From assembly GCA_003996215.1 (NCBI GenBank), contig QJPP01001581.1, forward strand, positions 310,001 through 374,000: DNA of 64,000 nucleotides, read 5' to 3'. Shown here piece after piece: positions 1-11,886 of this stretch. Under the pieces are notes generated by a model that saw nothing but the letters and a program-made list of their open reading frames with translations, was not told where the DNA came from and made no database searches. Made by a program: the position numbers and the translations under genes. Each line of letters starts with the position of its first letter. Position 1 is the first letter of the stretch. The stretch is from Jaltomata sinuosa (taxonomy: Eukaryota; Streptophyta; Magnoliopsida; Solanales; Solanaceae).

Positions 1-1290
1 CAGTGGTTGGTATTGGTTGTGTGTTGATGCAGCAGGGTCGACTGATAGCATATGCATCTAGGCAGTTGAAGGTTCACGAGCGCAACTACCCCACTCATAA
101 CTTGGAGTTGGCAGCGGTAGTTTTTGCGCTCAAGATCTAGAGGCACTACGTATATGGAGTTCATTGTGAGATATTCACCGATCACCATAGTCTTCAGTAC
201 ATTACGAGTCAGCAAGAGCTGAACTCGAGGCAGAGGAGATGGATTGAGCTACTGAAAGACTATGATTTCACTATTCTATACTATACGGGCAAGGCAAACA
301 TGGTAGGGGATGCCTTGAGTCAGAAGGCGATGATTATGGGCAGCCTAGCTTCACTTTCAGTTTCTGAGTGCCCGTTGGCCTTGGACATCTAGTCCTTAGC
401 TAACCGATTGGTTAGGCTTGACTTGTCGGATCCCAGAATAGTGCTTGCTAGTGTTGAGGTCCGTTCTACTCTAGTTCATCAGATTCATAGCCGCTAGTTT
501 GAGGATCAGAGTTTGTGCGACCTTTATGATCAGGTAGTTCAGGGTGAGGCCAGCCGGGCTACTTTGGGTTCTGATGGTACTTTGAGGTTTGATGGCCGAC
601 TTTGTGTTTCGAAGGTTAGTGATTTGATTCAGATGATACTCCATGAGGCACATTGTTCTAGATACTCCATTCATCCTTGTGCGGTAAACATGTATAGAGA
701 TTTCAGATAGCTTTACTGGTGGCGTGGTATGAAGCGGGATGTAGCAGAGTTTGTATCTCGGTGCTTGAACTATTAGTAGGTGAAGTTCAAGCACATGAAA
801 CCGGGTGGCTTGTTGCAGTGACTTCCCATTCTTGAGTGGAAATGGAAAGGTATTACTATGGACTTTGTTGTTGGTTTGCCTCGTACTACTTGGGGTTTTG
901 ATTCCATTTGGGTGAGAGTGGATCGGCTGACTAAGTCGGCCTACTTCTTGCCAGTTCAGACTTCCTATAGTGCTGAGAGGCTAGCTCAGACCTACATTCG
1001 CGAGGTTGTTCGGTTGCACGGGGTCCCAGCTTCTATTATTTTAGACCGCGGTACAAAGTTCACATCTCAGTTCTGGAGAGCTATACAAAGTGATTTGGGT
1101 ACGGAGGTTCAGCTTAGTACCGCTTTCCACCCTAATACAGATGGCCAGTCTAAGAGGACTATTCAGGTCCTGGAGGACATGCTTGGGCTTATGTACTTGA
1201 CTTTGGAGGTTCATGGGATCAGTTTGTGCCTTTGGCCGAGTTTGCTTTTAATAATAGTTTTCATTTGAGCATCGACATGGCACCTTTCGG
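1..1290 (+). pseudogene. Ty3/gypsy (Tekay-like chromovirus) pol fragment: RNase H and integrase
   Basis: This is the 3' half of a gypsy pol entering from the left edge. The frame starting at base 3 reads through an RNase H C-terminal region (FTDHHSLQYITSQQELNSR, then LLKDYDFTILYYTGKAN), the linker starting MGSLASLSV, a zinc-binding N-terminal integrase region near 640-780, and the integrase core (MDFVVGLP near 858, LDRGTKF near 1040, DGQSKRT near 1140). The third catalytic acidic residue, normally Glu in DGQSERT-type motifs, is Lys here. Several in-frame stops and a probable 1-bp deletion near 1185 shift the frame, so it is dead. The linker matches that of element C (31190-31350), so they are the same family. 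Homology stops near 1290, where an unrelated ORF is joined. Confidence 0.9.
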
Positions 1291-2229
1291 GGGTGAAATC
1301 CCATTCTGGACTTTATACTTTAAGGCGCGCCTATGGTATGATTTTGTTCGCTCCCGCTTTATGCCTTCTCAGAACGACCAAAAGGTCACACATGATAGGG
1401 CCATTCTAATAGCTTCAATCATGGTGGGGGGTCATATTAACGTTGGTGAAGTCATCGCCTTGGTGATAAAAAGGAAGGCTCATAAGGGTGGTGATGCATT
1501 TCCCTCTCCAGTGTTAATCAATAAACTTTGTGCACATGCTGGCATTCCTTACTTTGATTGTGATGCCCCTACTCTGGCCACTGGTGTGATAGATCTTGAT
1601 AAGTAAACTGACTGAGATGCTCCTTATTTCAAAAGGCGTAGGGTAGAGGTTTTGGTGGAAGATGAGGATGATGACTTTGATACTGAATTACATGCCTCCT
1701 CTCCTTCCCATCCTACTTTAGAAACATACACACCCACTGCCGATGCACCTAAAGAGCAAGTATTGGTTGAAAAAATATACAACCATGAGAGGCAATTGAG
1801 GGATTTGTCAAACTATCTACCAGGATTAATTAGAGGGTGGTTAAGAGGGCCATCAAAGGAGTTATTTAGAAAGTATCCACTCTTTGCAAAAGGGTGGATA
1901 TTTATGAAAAATATGTCAAGACACTCCGAAAGGACCTCGACAAGGCAAAAGGTAAGGCCCTAGTGGAAGAGGCAGATTTGAATACCTTACCTTAACCTCG
2001 CACTATTCCTGGCCCCCTTGATAACTTGTTGGCATCCCTTGCGGATAATGATAAGGAGTTACCTGGTGATGCGGATGCAATACTCAATGATGACGATCAT
2101 AATCTAAATTTTTAGCAAGACCTTAGAGATTTCTCAGTCACTACACACTCCTGGAAGAGTGGTGCTGGCCCAAGTGGAAGGACCTCAGATGATAAGGCAG
2201 CAGCTAATGATGATGATAATGAGTCATAG
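1291..2229 (+). pseudogene. 3' part of the downstream ORF of an Athila-like element (putative plant transposon protein domain)
   Basis: From about 1291 the frame that was gypsy integrase continues into different protein: LWYDFVRSRFMPSQNDQKVT followed by RAILIASIMVGGHINVGEVI. I recognise this as the 'putative plant transposon protein' type (Pfam Transposase_32-like, by recall), often found as an extra ORF in Athila/Tat-like elements. The second half is acidic (VEDEDDDFD near 1655) and ends in Asp/Asn-rich sequence at a TAG at 2227. A stop at 1604 and frameshifts near 1860 break it. A related domain lies on the minus strand at 19211-20931 (MWLDFVCTRLIPTSHTTKVT). The N-terminal half is missing here. 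The biochemical function is unknown. Confidence 0.7.
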
Positions 2230-4208
2230 TCCTCCAGGGAGTTCACCCTTCTTTCCCTTGAGCTATTAGCATTGAGGGCAATGCTTCTTTTATGGGGAGG
2301 GGGTGACTTTAATTGCTTTTTGTTGGTTGCTCGTGATTAGGCTTGAGATATTGTTTTTATTGCCCTTGTCAGGCCTTGTTGATATTTTTAGTTCTTCTAG
2401 ATTTAATGTGGCCCTTGTCGAGCATATTTTGGATGATTGTGAAGCTTATAGTTTGTTTTGAGCTTAATTGTGCCCTTGTCGGGATTGATTTTTGTTGTTG
2501 TGATTGTATTGCCAGGTTGGTCTTACACGCCCCATTGTATTGCTACCCATGCTTTGCAAATGCGCTAAGGGCCTATGCCGAGGCTTGTTCTTAAATGAAT
2601 TATGAGCGTGAAATTTGAATATCGCCTTGTTAATAGTAGTTTAGAAATAAACTCTGAGGGTTTTCTTAATACCATGGTTCTTTCCCAAGGAGAAAAAGTT
2701 TTATTTATCTTTCTTTTTCTTTTGTTTTTGTATCAAACAGGGTTGGTGTTTCCCAATGATAGATTGAGAGACGACTTTCTTAAGGGAAAATGCCAAGTTT
2801 TAGTTTAAAAGTTGAGCAGTAATTGCTTGTCTCAAAATGGGCCCATCAAAAAATTTCCCTTGGCACATTGTTTTTTAAAACAAAAGGAAGAAGGGAAATG
2901 AATTTTTGAGGAAAATCAATCTCTTGTCATGACTTGCACACTCTCGCTTTGGATTAATTGACTCACAAACGAGTGTGTAACGAACTCAGAATAGCTTGTG
3001 GAAAGTCATTTGTCTCAATTGATTTTGAGACTAATGAAAGAAGTCTTGTGGCGTGATGCCTTGTGTGGTAAGGATTTACCTTGATTCTCATGCATGCACA
3101 TCGTCTAGAACTTGCCTCGAATGTGATTCAAGGCAAAATTCTAGGTGTGATCGAGCTTGGAAGATGACCTTAGGCCCTTTTTGATAGCCACTTCACCCAA
3201 ATGACTTCCCGTGACATCAATGCTAGTGAACCCCTTTGAGCTTGTAACCGTTCTTTGGCACTTGGTTAACACCTTGACCTTTTTGAATTCTCTATCTTGG
3301 CACCTGTCCTCCCTAATTGCTTGAATGTGAAATGTGAGCTAAAAGCCTAAGTTTGGAGGGAAATGAAAAGACAACATAGGCAAATGCCTAAGTTTGGGGG
3401 TGTATGTGATCAAATGAGGAGAAGAAAAGGAATGCACTTCAAGTGCAAGGTAGCACCTTAGGTTTGAATTGAAAATTGCTCCAAAAGTTCAATCCAATGA
3501 GCAAAAATGAAAAGCAATAATAGGTGCTACCAAACTAAGGTTATACAAGGAGTTTAAAGGATCATGATTGGAAGGGAGAAGATTGGGTTGTGTGAGGGAG
3601 AAATAAGGTGAAGTTGAAATTTAAAAATATGAGCGGTGTTTGAAATGATAATAAAGAGCGTTACGGAGGTGTAGTCACTTGAACCAAATGAAAGCCTCAC
3701 CTTAGCCCTAACCAACATCGTAACCCACAAGTCTTTGGTGATTCTGAGTTTGGCTAACCTACATTAGTGGCGATTTACATGAAGGGCAAGCCTATGGTTT
3801 GGCGTGTGTGCACTTGAACTTCCTTGAGAGAGTGAGAGTCTTTTTGGTTCTCCTATAATCCTGTGGTTTTGTTAATTGCATGATTACGAGTGAGATTCTC
3901 TCTTGTGGTGTGTGGCATCATGCACTCGAATTGAAACATGAAGTCTCTATTTCAATTGAGAGTAATAAATGAGACAATTTGTGTGGCGAATCTCGAGGCA
4001 AACCTTGACGGTCCATGCCAAAGAATTGAGAAGCTTAAATATCATGTTTTGAATGACAAAAAATTCCCTTGATTTTGAATGAGAAATGAATTCATTTTGG
4101 AAATGGTTGAGAAATGACCAATTGCCTTGATTGAATCTAGAGCATAACTCATTCCTTGCCTTATGAGTATCTTGCTTGAGGACAAGCAATAGTTCAAGTT
4201 TGGTGGTT
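2230..4208 (+). other. 3' untranslated region of the forward Athila-like (family 1) element
   Basis: This is about 2 kb without a supported gene between the downstream ORF and the LTR. It contains the recurring phrases CCTAAGTTTGGGGGTGTATG (3390-3410) and GCTTGAGGACAAGCAA (4172 onward), which I associate with 3' UTRs of Athila/Tat elements. It is the counterpart, in the opposite orientation, of 17612-19210: for example the segments around 2600-2800 and 18710-18930 match as reverse complements. Short ORFs inside it are not conserved between the two copies. Confidence 0.75.
4195..4208 (+). other. Polypurine-tract-like site before the 3' LTR
   Basis: CAAGTTTGGTGG immediately precedes the LTR start. 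It is a degenerate form of the G-rich AAGTTTGGGGG run seen elsewhere in this UTR. Its position, just 5' of the LTR, suggests the plus-strand priming site; the T interruptions suggest decay. Confidence 0.45.
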
Positions 4209-4420
4209 TTATAAGGCGGTAATATACCAACTTATTGAGCCTTTATCCATGAATTATTGCTATGTTTTTGATAGATTTAGAGGTTCTTATGGCCTTTATT
4301 AATGTCTATGCAAGTACTTATGATCAATGATGGAAAATAAGGAAATGGACCTAAAAAGAGCTTAAAAGGAGTGAAGTGTGAAGTGATCGGAAAAGATGGA
4401 GATTCTACCCTGAGATACGG

Positions 4421-4656
4421 TGCCCGTGCGACACGCACAAGTTGTGGTGCGGAACGCACCTACACTGCATATAGCCATAAAAGTCACTGAAGAATTATCT
4501 AAATTGTGCAGTAAATGTGCGATGCGCATAACTCATGGTGTGAACCGCACCTCCTTCGCACGAAGCCTCCAAAATTAGCTGAAGTCACTGCTACAACTGA
4601 AGACGATGTGCGATGCGCACATCACGACGTGTAAACCACATGTCGCATTGCACGCC
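4421..4656 (+). repeat. Cluster of GTGCG-N3-CGCAC palindromes in LTR U3
   Basis: Perfect 13-bp palindromic words GTGCG-N3-CGCAC occur at 4426-4438, 4447-4459 and 4608-4620. One-mismatch or degenerate versions occur near 4516-4528 (ending CGCAT), 4538-4550 and 4630-4656. The cluster ends about 50 bp before the TATA-like box. A matching cluster lies in the opposite-strand LTR at 26322-26560. Confidence 0.8.
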
Positions 4657-4703
4657 ACCCGAAGGGAAATTTTTTCCAGAAAATTAGTGTTGTTTTGGGA
4701 AAG

Positions 4704-4711
4704 TATAAAAA
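4704..4711 (+). promoter_or_regulatory. TATA-like box of family 1 LTR
   Basis: TATAAAAA lies in an AT-rich stretch just downstream of the palindrome cluster. It is the best candidate for the core promoter of this LTR. The opposite-strand copy has TATATAA in the equivalent place. Confidence 0.5.
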
Positions 4712-5719
4712 GCCAATTTAGGCACAATTGTAAAAAAGACTGGAGTCCTGAATATTCAGAAGAATTTTTACCTTTCAGAACAAGTTCTTCTCTCTAAGAA
4801 GAACAAGGGGGTTTCAATCCATTCTCTCTTCCAATTTTTGGTTAACCATTTGTGTACTCAAATTGAGCTTAGAACTTGAGATTATACTTGAATGAAGAGG
4901 AATTTCACTTACCCATTTGGTATATCTCTTTCCTTTATTATGAGTAGCTAATTTCAATTGTCTAGGGATATGTTGATAATGGGTGCTTGACAAATGGGTG
5001 TGGATGTTGTTAATTCTTATTTATAATTGCTTATTTGACATGGGTCTAGTAGTTTCACCAAGTGTTAATCCTAAAATTTGTGTTTGCAAACATTAATTTT
5101 CATTACTTGACTATGTTGTTGCTTGAAAGTGAATTTCATAGTTTCGGATATGTAATTACTAGTGGGAACTTGGGACTCTATTCAAATTTGAGGATAGAAA
5201 TAGCTCATATCGATGGAATCACCCATTTTAGGGTCTAAGCTAGAGATAGTGTGACCTTTCAAGCTTGATCTTGGTTGTTTGATGATTTAACCGATAGGCT
5301 CTAACTGGGATTGTCGGATATATGGTTGTTGATCGAGAGATAAACAACCATACCCATGACCAAGGCTTCCAATATCAATATGCGAGAATAAGTATGAATA
5401 CACAAACACCCTATCCCATATTAAATCCCCATTGGATACACATCCTTAGTGGTTTACTCAATTTGGTACACCCGTTTTACTTTCTTGCGTTGCTATGAAT
5501 TGTGATTGTTGTGACAGAATCCCAATTCCCCCAATCTTTTACTTTCGTGTTTTTAAACATTTACTCTCCTAGTGAAGTCATTTCAATACAATTTTCATAT
5601 TTCTATCACCAAGTCTCTGTGGGTGCGACCTCGACACCTGTTGGGTACTTATAAATGTGTTTTTGCTTGACCATCGTTGTTACCTCCATCTTTGGGGAGT
5701 ACGTTTGAGCATTTATCAG

Positions 5720-8700
5720 AGCTACCGAGAGAGAAGGTAGAGCACAGCACACAGGGTCCATGGTAGCATCATCATCACCCGCTCCATCTTTATCTCGTGG
5801 TCCTTAAGCACCAGTAGATCAGAGTAGGGGCAGAGATAGAGCTTCTAATTCAGGAGGGGGTCCGAATCGTATGTATACATTAGTAGTCCGACAGGATTCA
5901 GAGGCATCGCCAGATATGGTCACAGGTATCTTATCTATCTTCTCACATGATGTTTATGCATTGATAGATCCAGGTGCTACTTTGTCATATGTTACTCCAT
6001 TCATTGTTGAAAAGTTTAGAGTAGGACTAAAATTATTACGTGAGCTATTTGTCGTATCAACACCAGTTGGAGAGTCAGTTATAGTTCAATGACTTTCTAA
6101 AAGTTGCATAGTGACGGTATGTGGTCGAGACACTATAGAAAATTTGTTTAAGCTTGATATGATAGACTTCGATGTCATCATGGGTATGGATTGGTTATCA
6201 TCATGTTATGCTACGGTTGATTGTCGGGCTAAGATTGCTCGATTTCACTTTACGGATGAGACAGTCCTTGAAGGGAAAGGTAGTGTCATGATGCCTATGG
6301 GTAGGTTTATTTCCTATCTTAAGGCTAGGAAGCTGATTTCCCAGGGATGTTTATATCACCTAGTCAGAGTAAGGGATTTTGATGTTGATAAAGAGACACC
6401 GACTATTCAATTCGTGCAAATTGTGAATAAATATCTAGATGTGTTCCTGGAAGAGCTTCCAAGACTTCCTCCGGACAGAGAGATTGATTTTGGCATTGAT
6501 GTAGATCCCGGTACTCAACCTATATCGATTCCACCCTATATAATGGCCCCAGCAGAGTTGAAAGAGCTGAAAGCACAATTGAAATATCTCCTTGATAAAG
6601 GGTCCATCCTATCCAGTATATCACCTTGGGGTGCATCTGTGCTATTTGTACAAAAGAAAGATGGTTCATTGAGCATCTCTGTAGATTATAGACAGCTGAA
6701 CAAGGTCACTATAAAGAATAAGTATCCATTTCCCCCAATAGATGATTTATTTGATCTATTGCAGGGTGGTAAATGCTTTTCAAAAATTGATTTAAGGTCT
6801 GGATATCATCAGTTGAAGATCAGAGAAGTCGATATTCCAAAGACAACATTCTGTACTCGGTATGGGAACTTTGAATTTCATGTTATGTCCTTTGGTTTAA
6901 CTAATTCCCCTGCATCCTTTATGGATATGATGAATAGGGTCTTCAAACCCTTTCTTGATCTATTTGTGATTGTATTCCTAGATGACATCCTTATATATTC
7001 ACGTGGCGAGGTAGACCACGCAGATCATCTTAGAGAAGTATTGCAAACTCTTAAGAAACATCAGTTATATGCTAAATTTTCCAAATGTGAGTTCTGGTTG
7101 GACTCTATAGCTTTTCTTAGGCATGTGGTCTTTAGTGAGGGCATCAAAGTAGACTTTCAGAAGATTCAGGTTGTGGAGAATTGGTCTAGGCCTACTGTTC
7201 CCACGGAGATACGTAGTTTTTTGGGGCTGAAAGGTTATTACAGAAGGTTTGTTGAAGGCTTCTCTTTTATAGCTACACCATTAACTAAATTAACACAAAA
7301 AGCAACAAAGTTTCAGTGGTCAGAGAAGTGTGAGCAAAGTTTCCAAAAGTTGAAGGATAGGTTAACTACAGCACCAGTACTGACACTTCCAAAAGGCACA
7401 GAGGGATATGCTATATATTGTGATGCTTCGGGCATTAGTCTAGGTTGTGTATTAATGCAGCATGGTAAGGTTATAGCATATGGTTCGAGGTAACTAAAGC
7501 GACATGAGAAAAACTATCCAACATATGATCTAGAATTGGTTGCAGTTGTATTTGCACTAAAGATGTGGCGACATTATCTGTATGAGTTTCATGTTGATAT
7601 ATTTACTGATCATAAGAGCCTTTAATATATATTTAAGCAAAGAGAGCTAAATTTAAGGTAGAGGAGGTGGCTAGAACTACTCAAAGATTATGATATTGAT
7701 ATTCTCTACCACCCGGGTAAAGCAAATATTATAGCAGATGCTCTTAGTTGCAAATCTATGGGAAGTCTAGCACACTTTTTGGAAACAAAGAGTAATATAG
7801 TTAGAGAGGTTCATAAGTTATCAAGCTTAGGTGTCTGGTTAATTGACTTTGATGATGGAGGCATATCTATTCAGAGCACTGCAGAGTCATTGTTAGTGAC
7901 AATGGTGAAGGAGAGACAATATGATGATCCAATATTAAAACAATATAAAGAAGGTATTGTTCAATATAAAGTCACCACATTCGAGCTTGCAGGAGATGGC
8001 ACTTTAAGGTGCCAAGGCAGGTTGTGTGTTCCTAATGTTGATGGATTGCGGGAGAAGATTTTGACTGACGTGCATTGTTCGTTATATTCTATCCACCCGG
8101 GTGCTACAAAAATGTATCATGATCTACCAGAAATTTATTGGTGGGATAATATGAAGAGAAACATAGCAGACTATATGGCACAATGCCCTAATTTCCAACA
8201 AGGAAAAGCAAAGCATCAGTGGCCTGGCAGCCTAGCACAAACCATAAAAATACCAATGTGGAAATGGGAGGCAATTAATATGGACTTTGTTACAGGTTTT
8301 CCTCATTCCTTCCATAAGCATGATTCTATTTGGGTGATTGTTGATCGATTGACAAAATCAGCTCATTTTTTACCTGTTAAATCCACCAGTACAACATAGG
8401 AATATGCTAAGTTATATGTGAAGGAAATTGTTCACCTACATGGGACTCCTATGTCCATTATTTCAGAAAGAGGTGCCCAGTTCACATCTCACTTTTGGAA
8501 ATATTTACAGAAAGGTTTGGGTACCCAGGTGAATCTTAGCACAGCCTTTCATCTGCAGACATATGGCCAAGATGAGTGCACTATTCAGATGCTCAAAGAT
8601 ATCTTGAGAGCATGTGTTCTAGATTTTAAAGGCAACTGGGATGATAATTTTCCCTTTATAAAATTTGCATATAATAATAGTTATCATTCCGGCATCCAAA

Positions 8701-9326
8701 TGGCACCATTTAAAGCCTTATATGGGAGACGTTGTAGGTCTCTTATTGGCTGGTTTGATGTAGATAAAGCACAGGTACTTGGTCTGGATTTGGTCCACCA
8801 GGCAGTTGAAAAAGTTAAGTTGATCTGAGAGTGATTGAAGACCGCTTAGAGCCGCCAGAAATCTTATTCAGATGTGAGGCGCAGAGACCTGGAATTACAT
8901 ATAGATGACTGCGTGTTTATAAAAGTCTCACTTATGAAGGGCGTTATGATATTTGGAAAGAAGGGAAAACTAAGCCCAAGATATATTGGGCCTTACAGAA
9001 TCATACAAAGAGTTAGGCGAGGGTCATATGAAGTGAAACTACCTTTGGAGATAGCTACTGTACATCGAGTATTCCATGTGTTTATGCTACGTAAGTGTAT
9101 GGGAGACCCATCACTTATTGTCCCAACAACTAATATTCAAATCACAGAAAACATGTCATATGAAGAGGTTCCAGTGGCTATTCTTGATAGGCAGATTAGG
9201 AAGTTGAGAACAAAAGATGTGGCATCTGTTAAATTTCTATGGAGGAACCAAAATGTCGAATAAGCCACTTAGGAATCTGAAGATTCCATGAAGTCCAGAT
9301 ATCCACACTTATTTCAAGAACATTGA
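5720..9326 (+). pseudogene. Element D: Tekay/Del-like chromovirus gag end plus protease-RT-RNase H-integrase-chromodomain
   Basis: One reading frame (codons starting at 5721) runs through the whole region. It covers a Ser/Pro- and Gly-rich gag tail, aspartic protease (LIDPGATLSYV near 5960), RT with the YxDD-type box FLDDILIYS near 6977, RNase H (IYCDASGISLGCVLM near 7415; FTDHKSL near 7600), integrase (MDFVTGFP near 8280; ISERGAQFT near 8460; YGQDECTIQ near 8560) and a C-terminal chromodomain-like end (LRTKDVASVKFLWRNQNVE, then RYPHLF). The second catalytic Asp of integrase is Glu. Internal stops lie at 5805, 6090, 7491, 7623, 7659, 8397, 8826, 8832, 8847, 9261 and 9270, with no frameshift. 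The 5' part is missing where the family-1 LTR abuts at 5719. The protein is inactive. Confidence 0.92.
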
Positions 9327-9740
9327 GAAGGTCTCTTATAACATACATCTTATTCATACAAACCATAGTTTTAGTCAAACTTGTATATAATCAATTTTTA
9401 ATCATGTGTTACGTATACATATTCAAGTGTATTACTCGTGCCTGCGAGTTCAGAGTTACCATATGTCACACTACAAGTCTTAAAAATGAGAGGAGTATAA
9501 GGTAAGTCAGAAGCATGGTTATTTCGTTATATATCTTAGAGAAACATTACTTCCATTTAATACTACAACTGTTGTGGTGCCCTGTGAGGCTTATATATGT
9601 GTATTCTAGTTAGCTGACAGATTTTAGATATCCCCATGTACAAGGAAAACCCTGGCAAAATTTTCAGAAAAATTCCAGAGTTAATTCTATTAAGAACTAA
9701 AATCTACATTTGAGGATGAATGGTCCAAAGTGGATGATAA
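9327..9740 (+). other. 3' untranslated region of element D
   Basis: This non-coding stretch lies between the end of the D pol frame and its 3' LTR. It ends in TTGAGGATGAATGGTCC, which in Tekay-like elements sits next to the polypurine tract. A matching phrase (CGAGGATGAATGATCC) precedes LTR E at 14970. I see no gene. Confidence 0.65.
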
Positions 9741-11619
9741 TGTAATACCCCATACCTTTAGATATACGTACGAGTAAGGTAACGTCGATGGATTTATTCA
9801 TATATGTTTAAATGACGGTAAATTTGAGCCAAAGACTAAGTATCCAACTATACTAAAGTTGAAAATATAGTTTGTGGGAATAAGACTTGAAAGGGCAATT
9901 GAAGTGGGAAACAACAAAGTCGCCTACTTGCTAGAGCTACGTGTTTCACATATTCGCATAAACATCTTACGTGTTTGGACTTTCTACGTGGTTAAGTTAT
10001 TTATTTGAAGTCCTACTAAATCGAGATACACGAATATAATCTTACATTTACTGGGAGAGATAAAGGAAATATGGCCCAACACATAAAATAAATTAGGCCC
10101 AAAGTTCAAAAGATATCAAGTAGGTGGATCACCTACTTTGGCTTCTTTTAGGCCCAATTTGTTGGGTAAATGGAGGAGTTGAATGGGGAATGTTTCAAGG
10201 CCCAAAATCCATCTGAAAATAGACAATATATACCGATATATTAAGCTATTTCCCCAGAAATTGCCACAAGATTAACAAGAATCAAATCTCTCTCTTTTAG
10301 CTCTTCTTGGCAGCCCTCTTTTCCCCCTTAGGGTTCTTGAGTTCTTCCTCTTGGTTCTCAAGCTTTAAGGAATATTTTGATTGTACTTTATCATGGTTTT
10401 TATATAGAAAATCTGGTGGATTGATGCTCCACATGTTGGTTGAGTTTGGGCAGCCTTTGTGAGAAGAAAGCTCCTTGGCAGCCCCATGTTGTGTGATGTT
10501 GTCTTAAAGTATTTTCTTCTTGTTGTAAGGTCCTGTTTTGGAGAAAAGTTTTTCGTGTTGATGAAGTAAAGTTAAGAGTTGAATGTTACAGAAAAATAAA
10601 GGTAAAATTCTTCCCCTCCATCCCTTATTATATATGAGCAGAAAGAGGCAATTCTAGACATAATTGTAGTATGAACTCATGGGACGGTATTCGGAAACCT
10701 TGTGTTCAAGTTATTTTAATTTTTTTGGACTGTTTGGTGGTTGTATTATATGTGTTGTTTTCTGTATTGGTTGTAAACCTCATAGTTGGGGTTGGTTGCG
10801 GTTGTTTTGGGATTGGAATTGAAGGGTGTGGCGATATGCCAAGTTTATTACTATTGTGCGGACATGCTGGCCGTTTAATTATAACAGACTATTTTGTGGG
10901 CCCCACATGGTTATTAGTTGCTATAAATATTTCCTTTATGTGTCTAACTTATGGTTGTAATAATATAAGAGGATTAGAAAGAATCATAAGTATAAAGAGA
11001 GTTTGACGAGCAAGTTGCTCGCCTAATAGCCGATATGTTACTGATACATCTAGAATGTGTTTGTGGGCTGTTTGTGATGGTTCTACTACTTGATTTGTAT
11101 ATATTATGAGCTGGTAGGAAGGGGTACTGTCCATTGAAGTTTGTCGAGCCTAGAATCGAGGTATGTAAAGCTAAAACCTCCTTCGCTGCGAGGCACGACC
11201 CTACATCACATATTTCTCTACAAGGATCTATATCATTTATATGATTTATAGAGATTGGTATTCTGTTATTATGTGCCCTATTATTCATAGTAATCACCCC
11301 TACATATCATCTGTTCATTGCCCAAACATTCAGAGTATTCGATCTAATCGCTATGATTGACAGTGTTCACATAGTCATCAAAGCATACTTGTGCCTTCGT
11401 TTGTATTCCATAGAACTCATATAGTACATTTGTTATATTTCTCGAAAGATAATTCTCTTTTCATATCATATTCATCATTCATATATTAACTACATGTCCA
11501 TATGATTCATTTGAAATAGATCAAGTTTACTAGTTGATTCACTTAATCAAAGATTATCATTGGACACTCAGAGTTCATAAATTATCATTTAGAGCTTGAT
11601 ATTTGTACAGTTCATTTCC
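9741..11619 (+). repeat. 3' LTR of element D, truncated at its right end
   Basis: It starts with TGTAATACCCC directly after the polypurine-like region of D, the typical start of this LTR type in the window (compare 14999 and 50589). A perfect inverted repeat lies at 10118-10138 and an AT-rich TATATA-type stretch near 10225. No terminal TGACA is found. Around 11620 the sequence changes to a fragment of a family-1 Athila-like LTR, so the right end is lost. Small ORFs here (for example 10671-11006) look accidental. Confidence 0.75.
10118..10138. repeat. Perfect 9-bp inverted repeat in LTR D
   Basis: AAGTAGGTG and CACCTACTT flank a 3-bp centre. It lies upstream of the TATATA-like stretch near 10225, the same relative place as the palindrome clusters of the other LTR families. 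Related words (CGCCTACTTGC near 9921) occur upstream. Confidence 0.6.
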
Positions 11620-11886
11620 CCGAGGGACAATTTTGTCCACTTTTGTATGACGAATTGGGAACATTCTAAAACCCAAATAGTTTTTCTTAGTTTTTGAATA
11701 GTTTTCAGTTTTTGAGCAAGTTTCTCTCCCAAGGCAAGATAGAGGGTTTCACTCAATTCTCTCAATCTTCAACCTTAGACTTGTAAATTTGAGCTTGGAT
11801 ATTGGATTTTTACTAAAATTAATGAAAAGGAATTTGAATTTCCCTATAGATATATTTTCTTCATCCTTTAGCATGAGTAGCTAAAT
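11620..11886 (+). repeat. Fragment of a family 1 Athila-like LTR
   Basis: About 265 bp match, as reverse complement, the inside of the LTR at roughly 26040-26310. They share GACAAAATTGTCC-like and TTTTTGAATAGTTTTCAG phrases and the segment around CTCCCAAGGCAAGATAGAGG. Both ends are cut: the left by LTR D sequence and the right by TGTCACCCCCC of another LTR. It is evidence of a third family-1 insertion in this region. Confidence 0.8.

Larger units (their letters stand above)
4209..5719 (+). repeat. LTR of forward Athila-like element (family 1, 3' LTR)
   Basis: This LTR is about 1.51 kb. The boundaries come from comparison with the opposite-strand copy at 25292-26764: the left end reads TTATAAGGCGGTAAT against TGATAAGTCGGTAAT in the other copy, and the right end reads GAGCATTTATCA. 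The ends therefore form the inverted pair TGATAA/TTATCA, with the TG mutated to TT here. Inside are a palindrome cluster (4421-4656), a TATA-like box (4704) and the phrase TCTCTGTGGGTGCGACCTCG near the 3' end. The sequence after 5719 is gag/pol of another element (D), so this LTR lies within D. Confidence 0.8.

Noticed and set aside
10671..11297. Hydrophobic 111-codon ORF and two antisense ORFs
   Set aside because: They are located in LTR D and have no family resemblance. Hydrophobicity follows from T-rich sequence.
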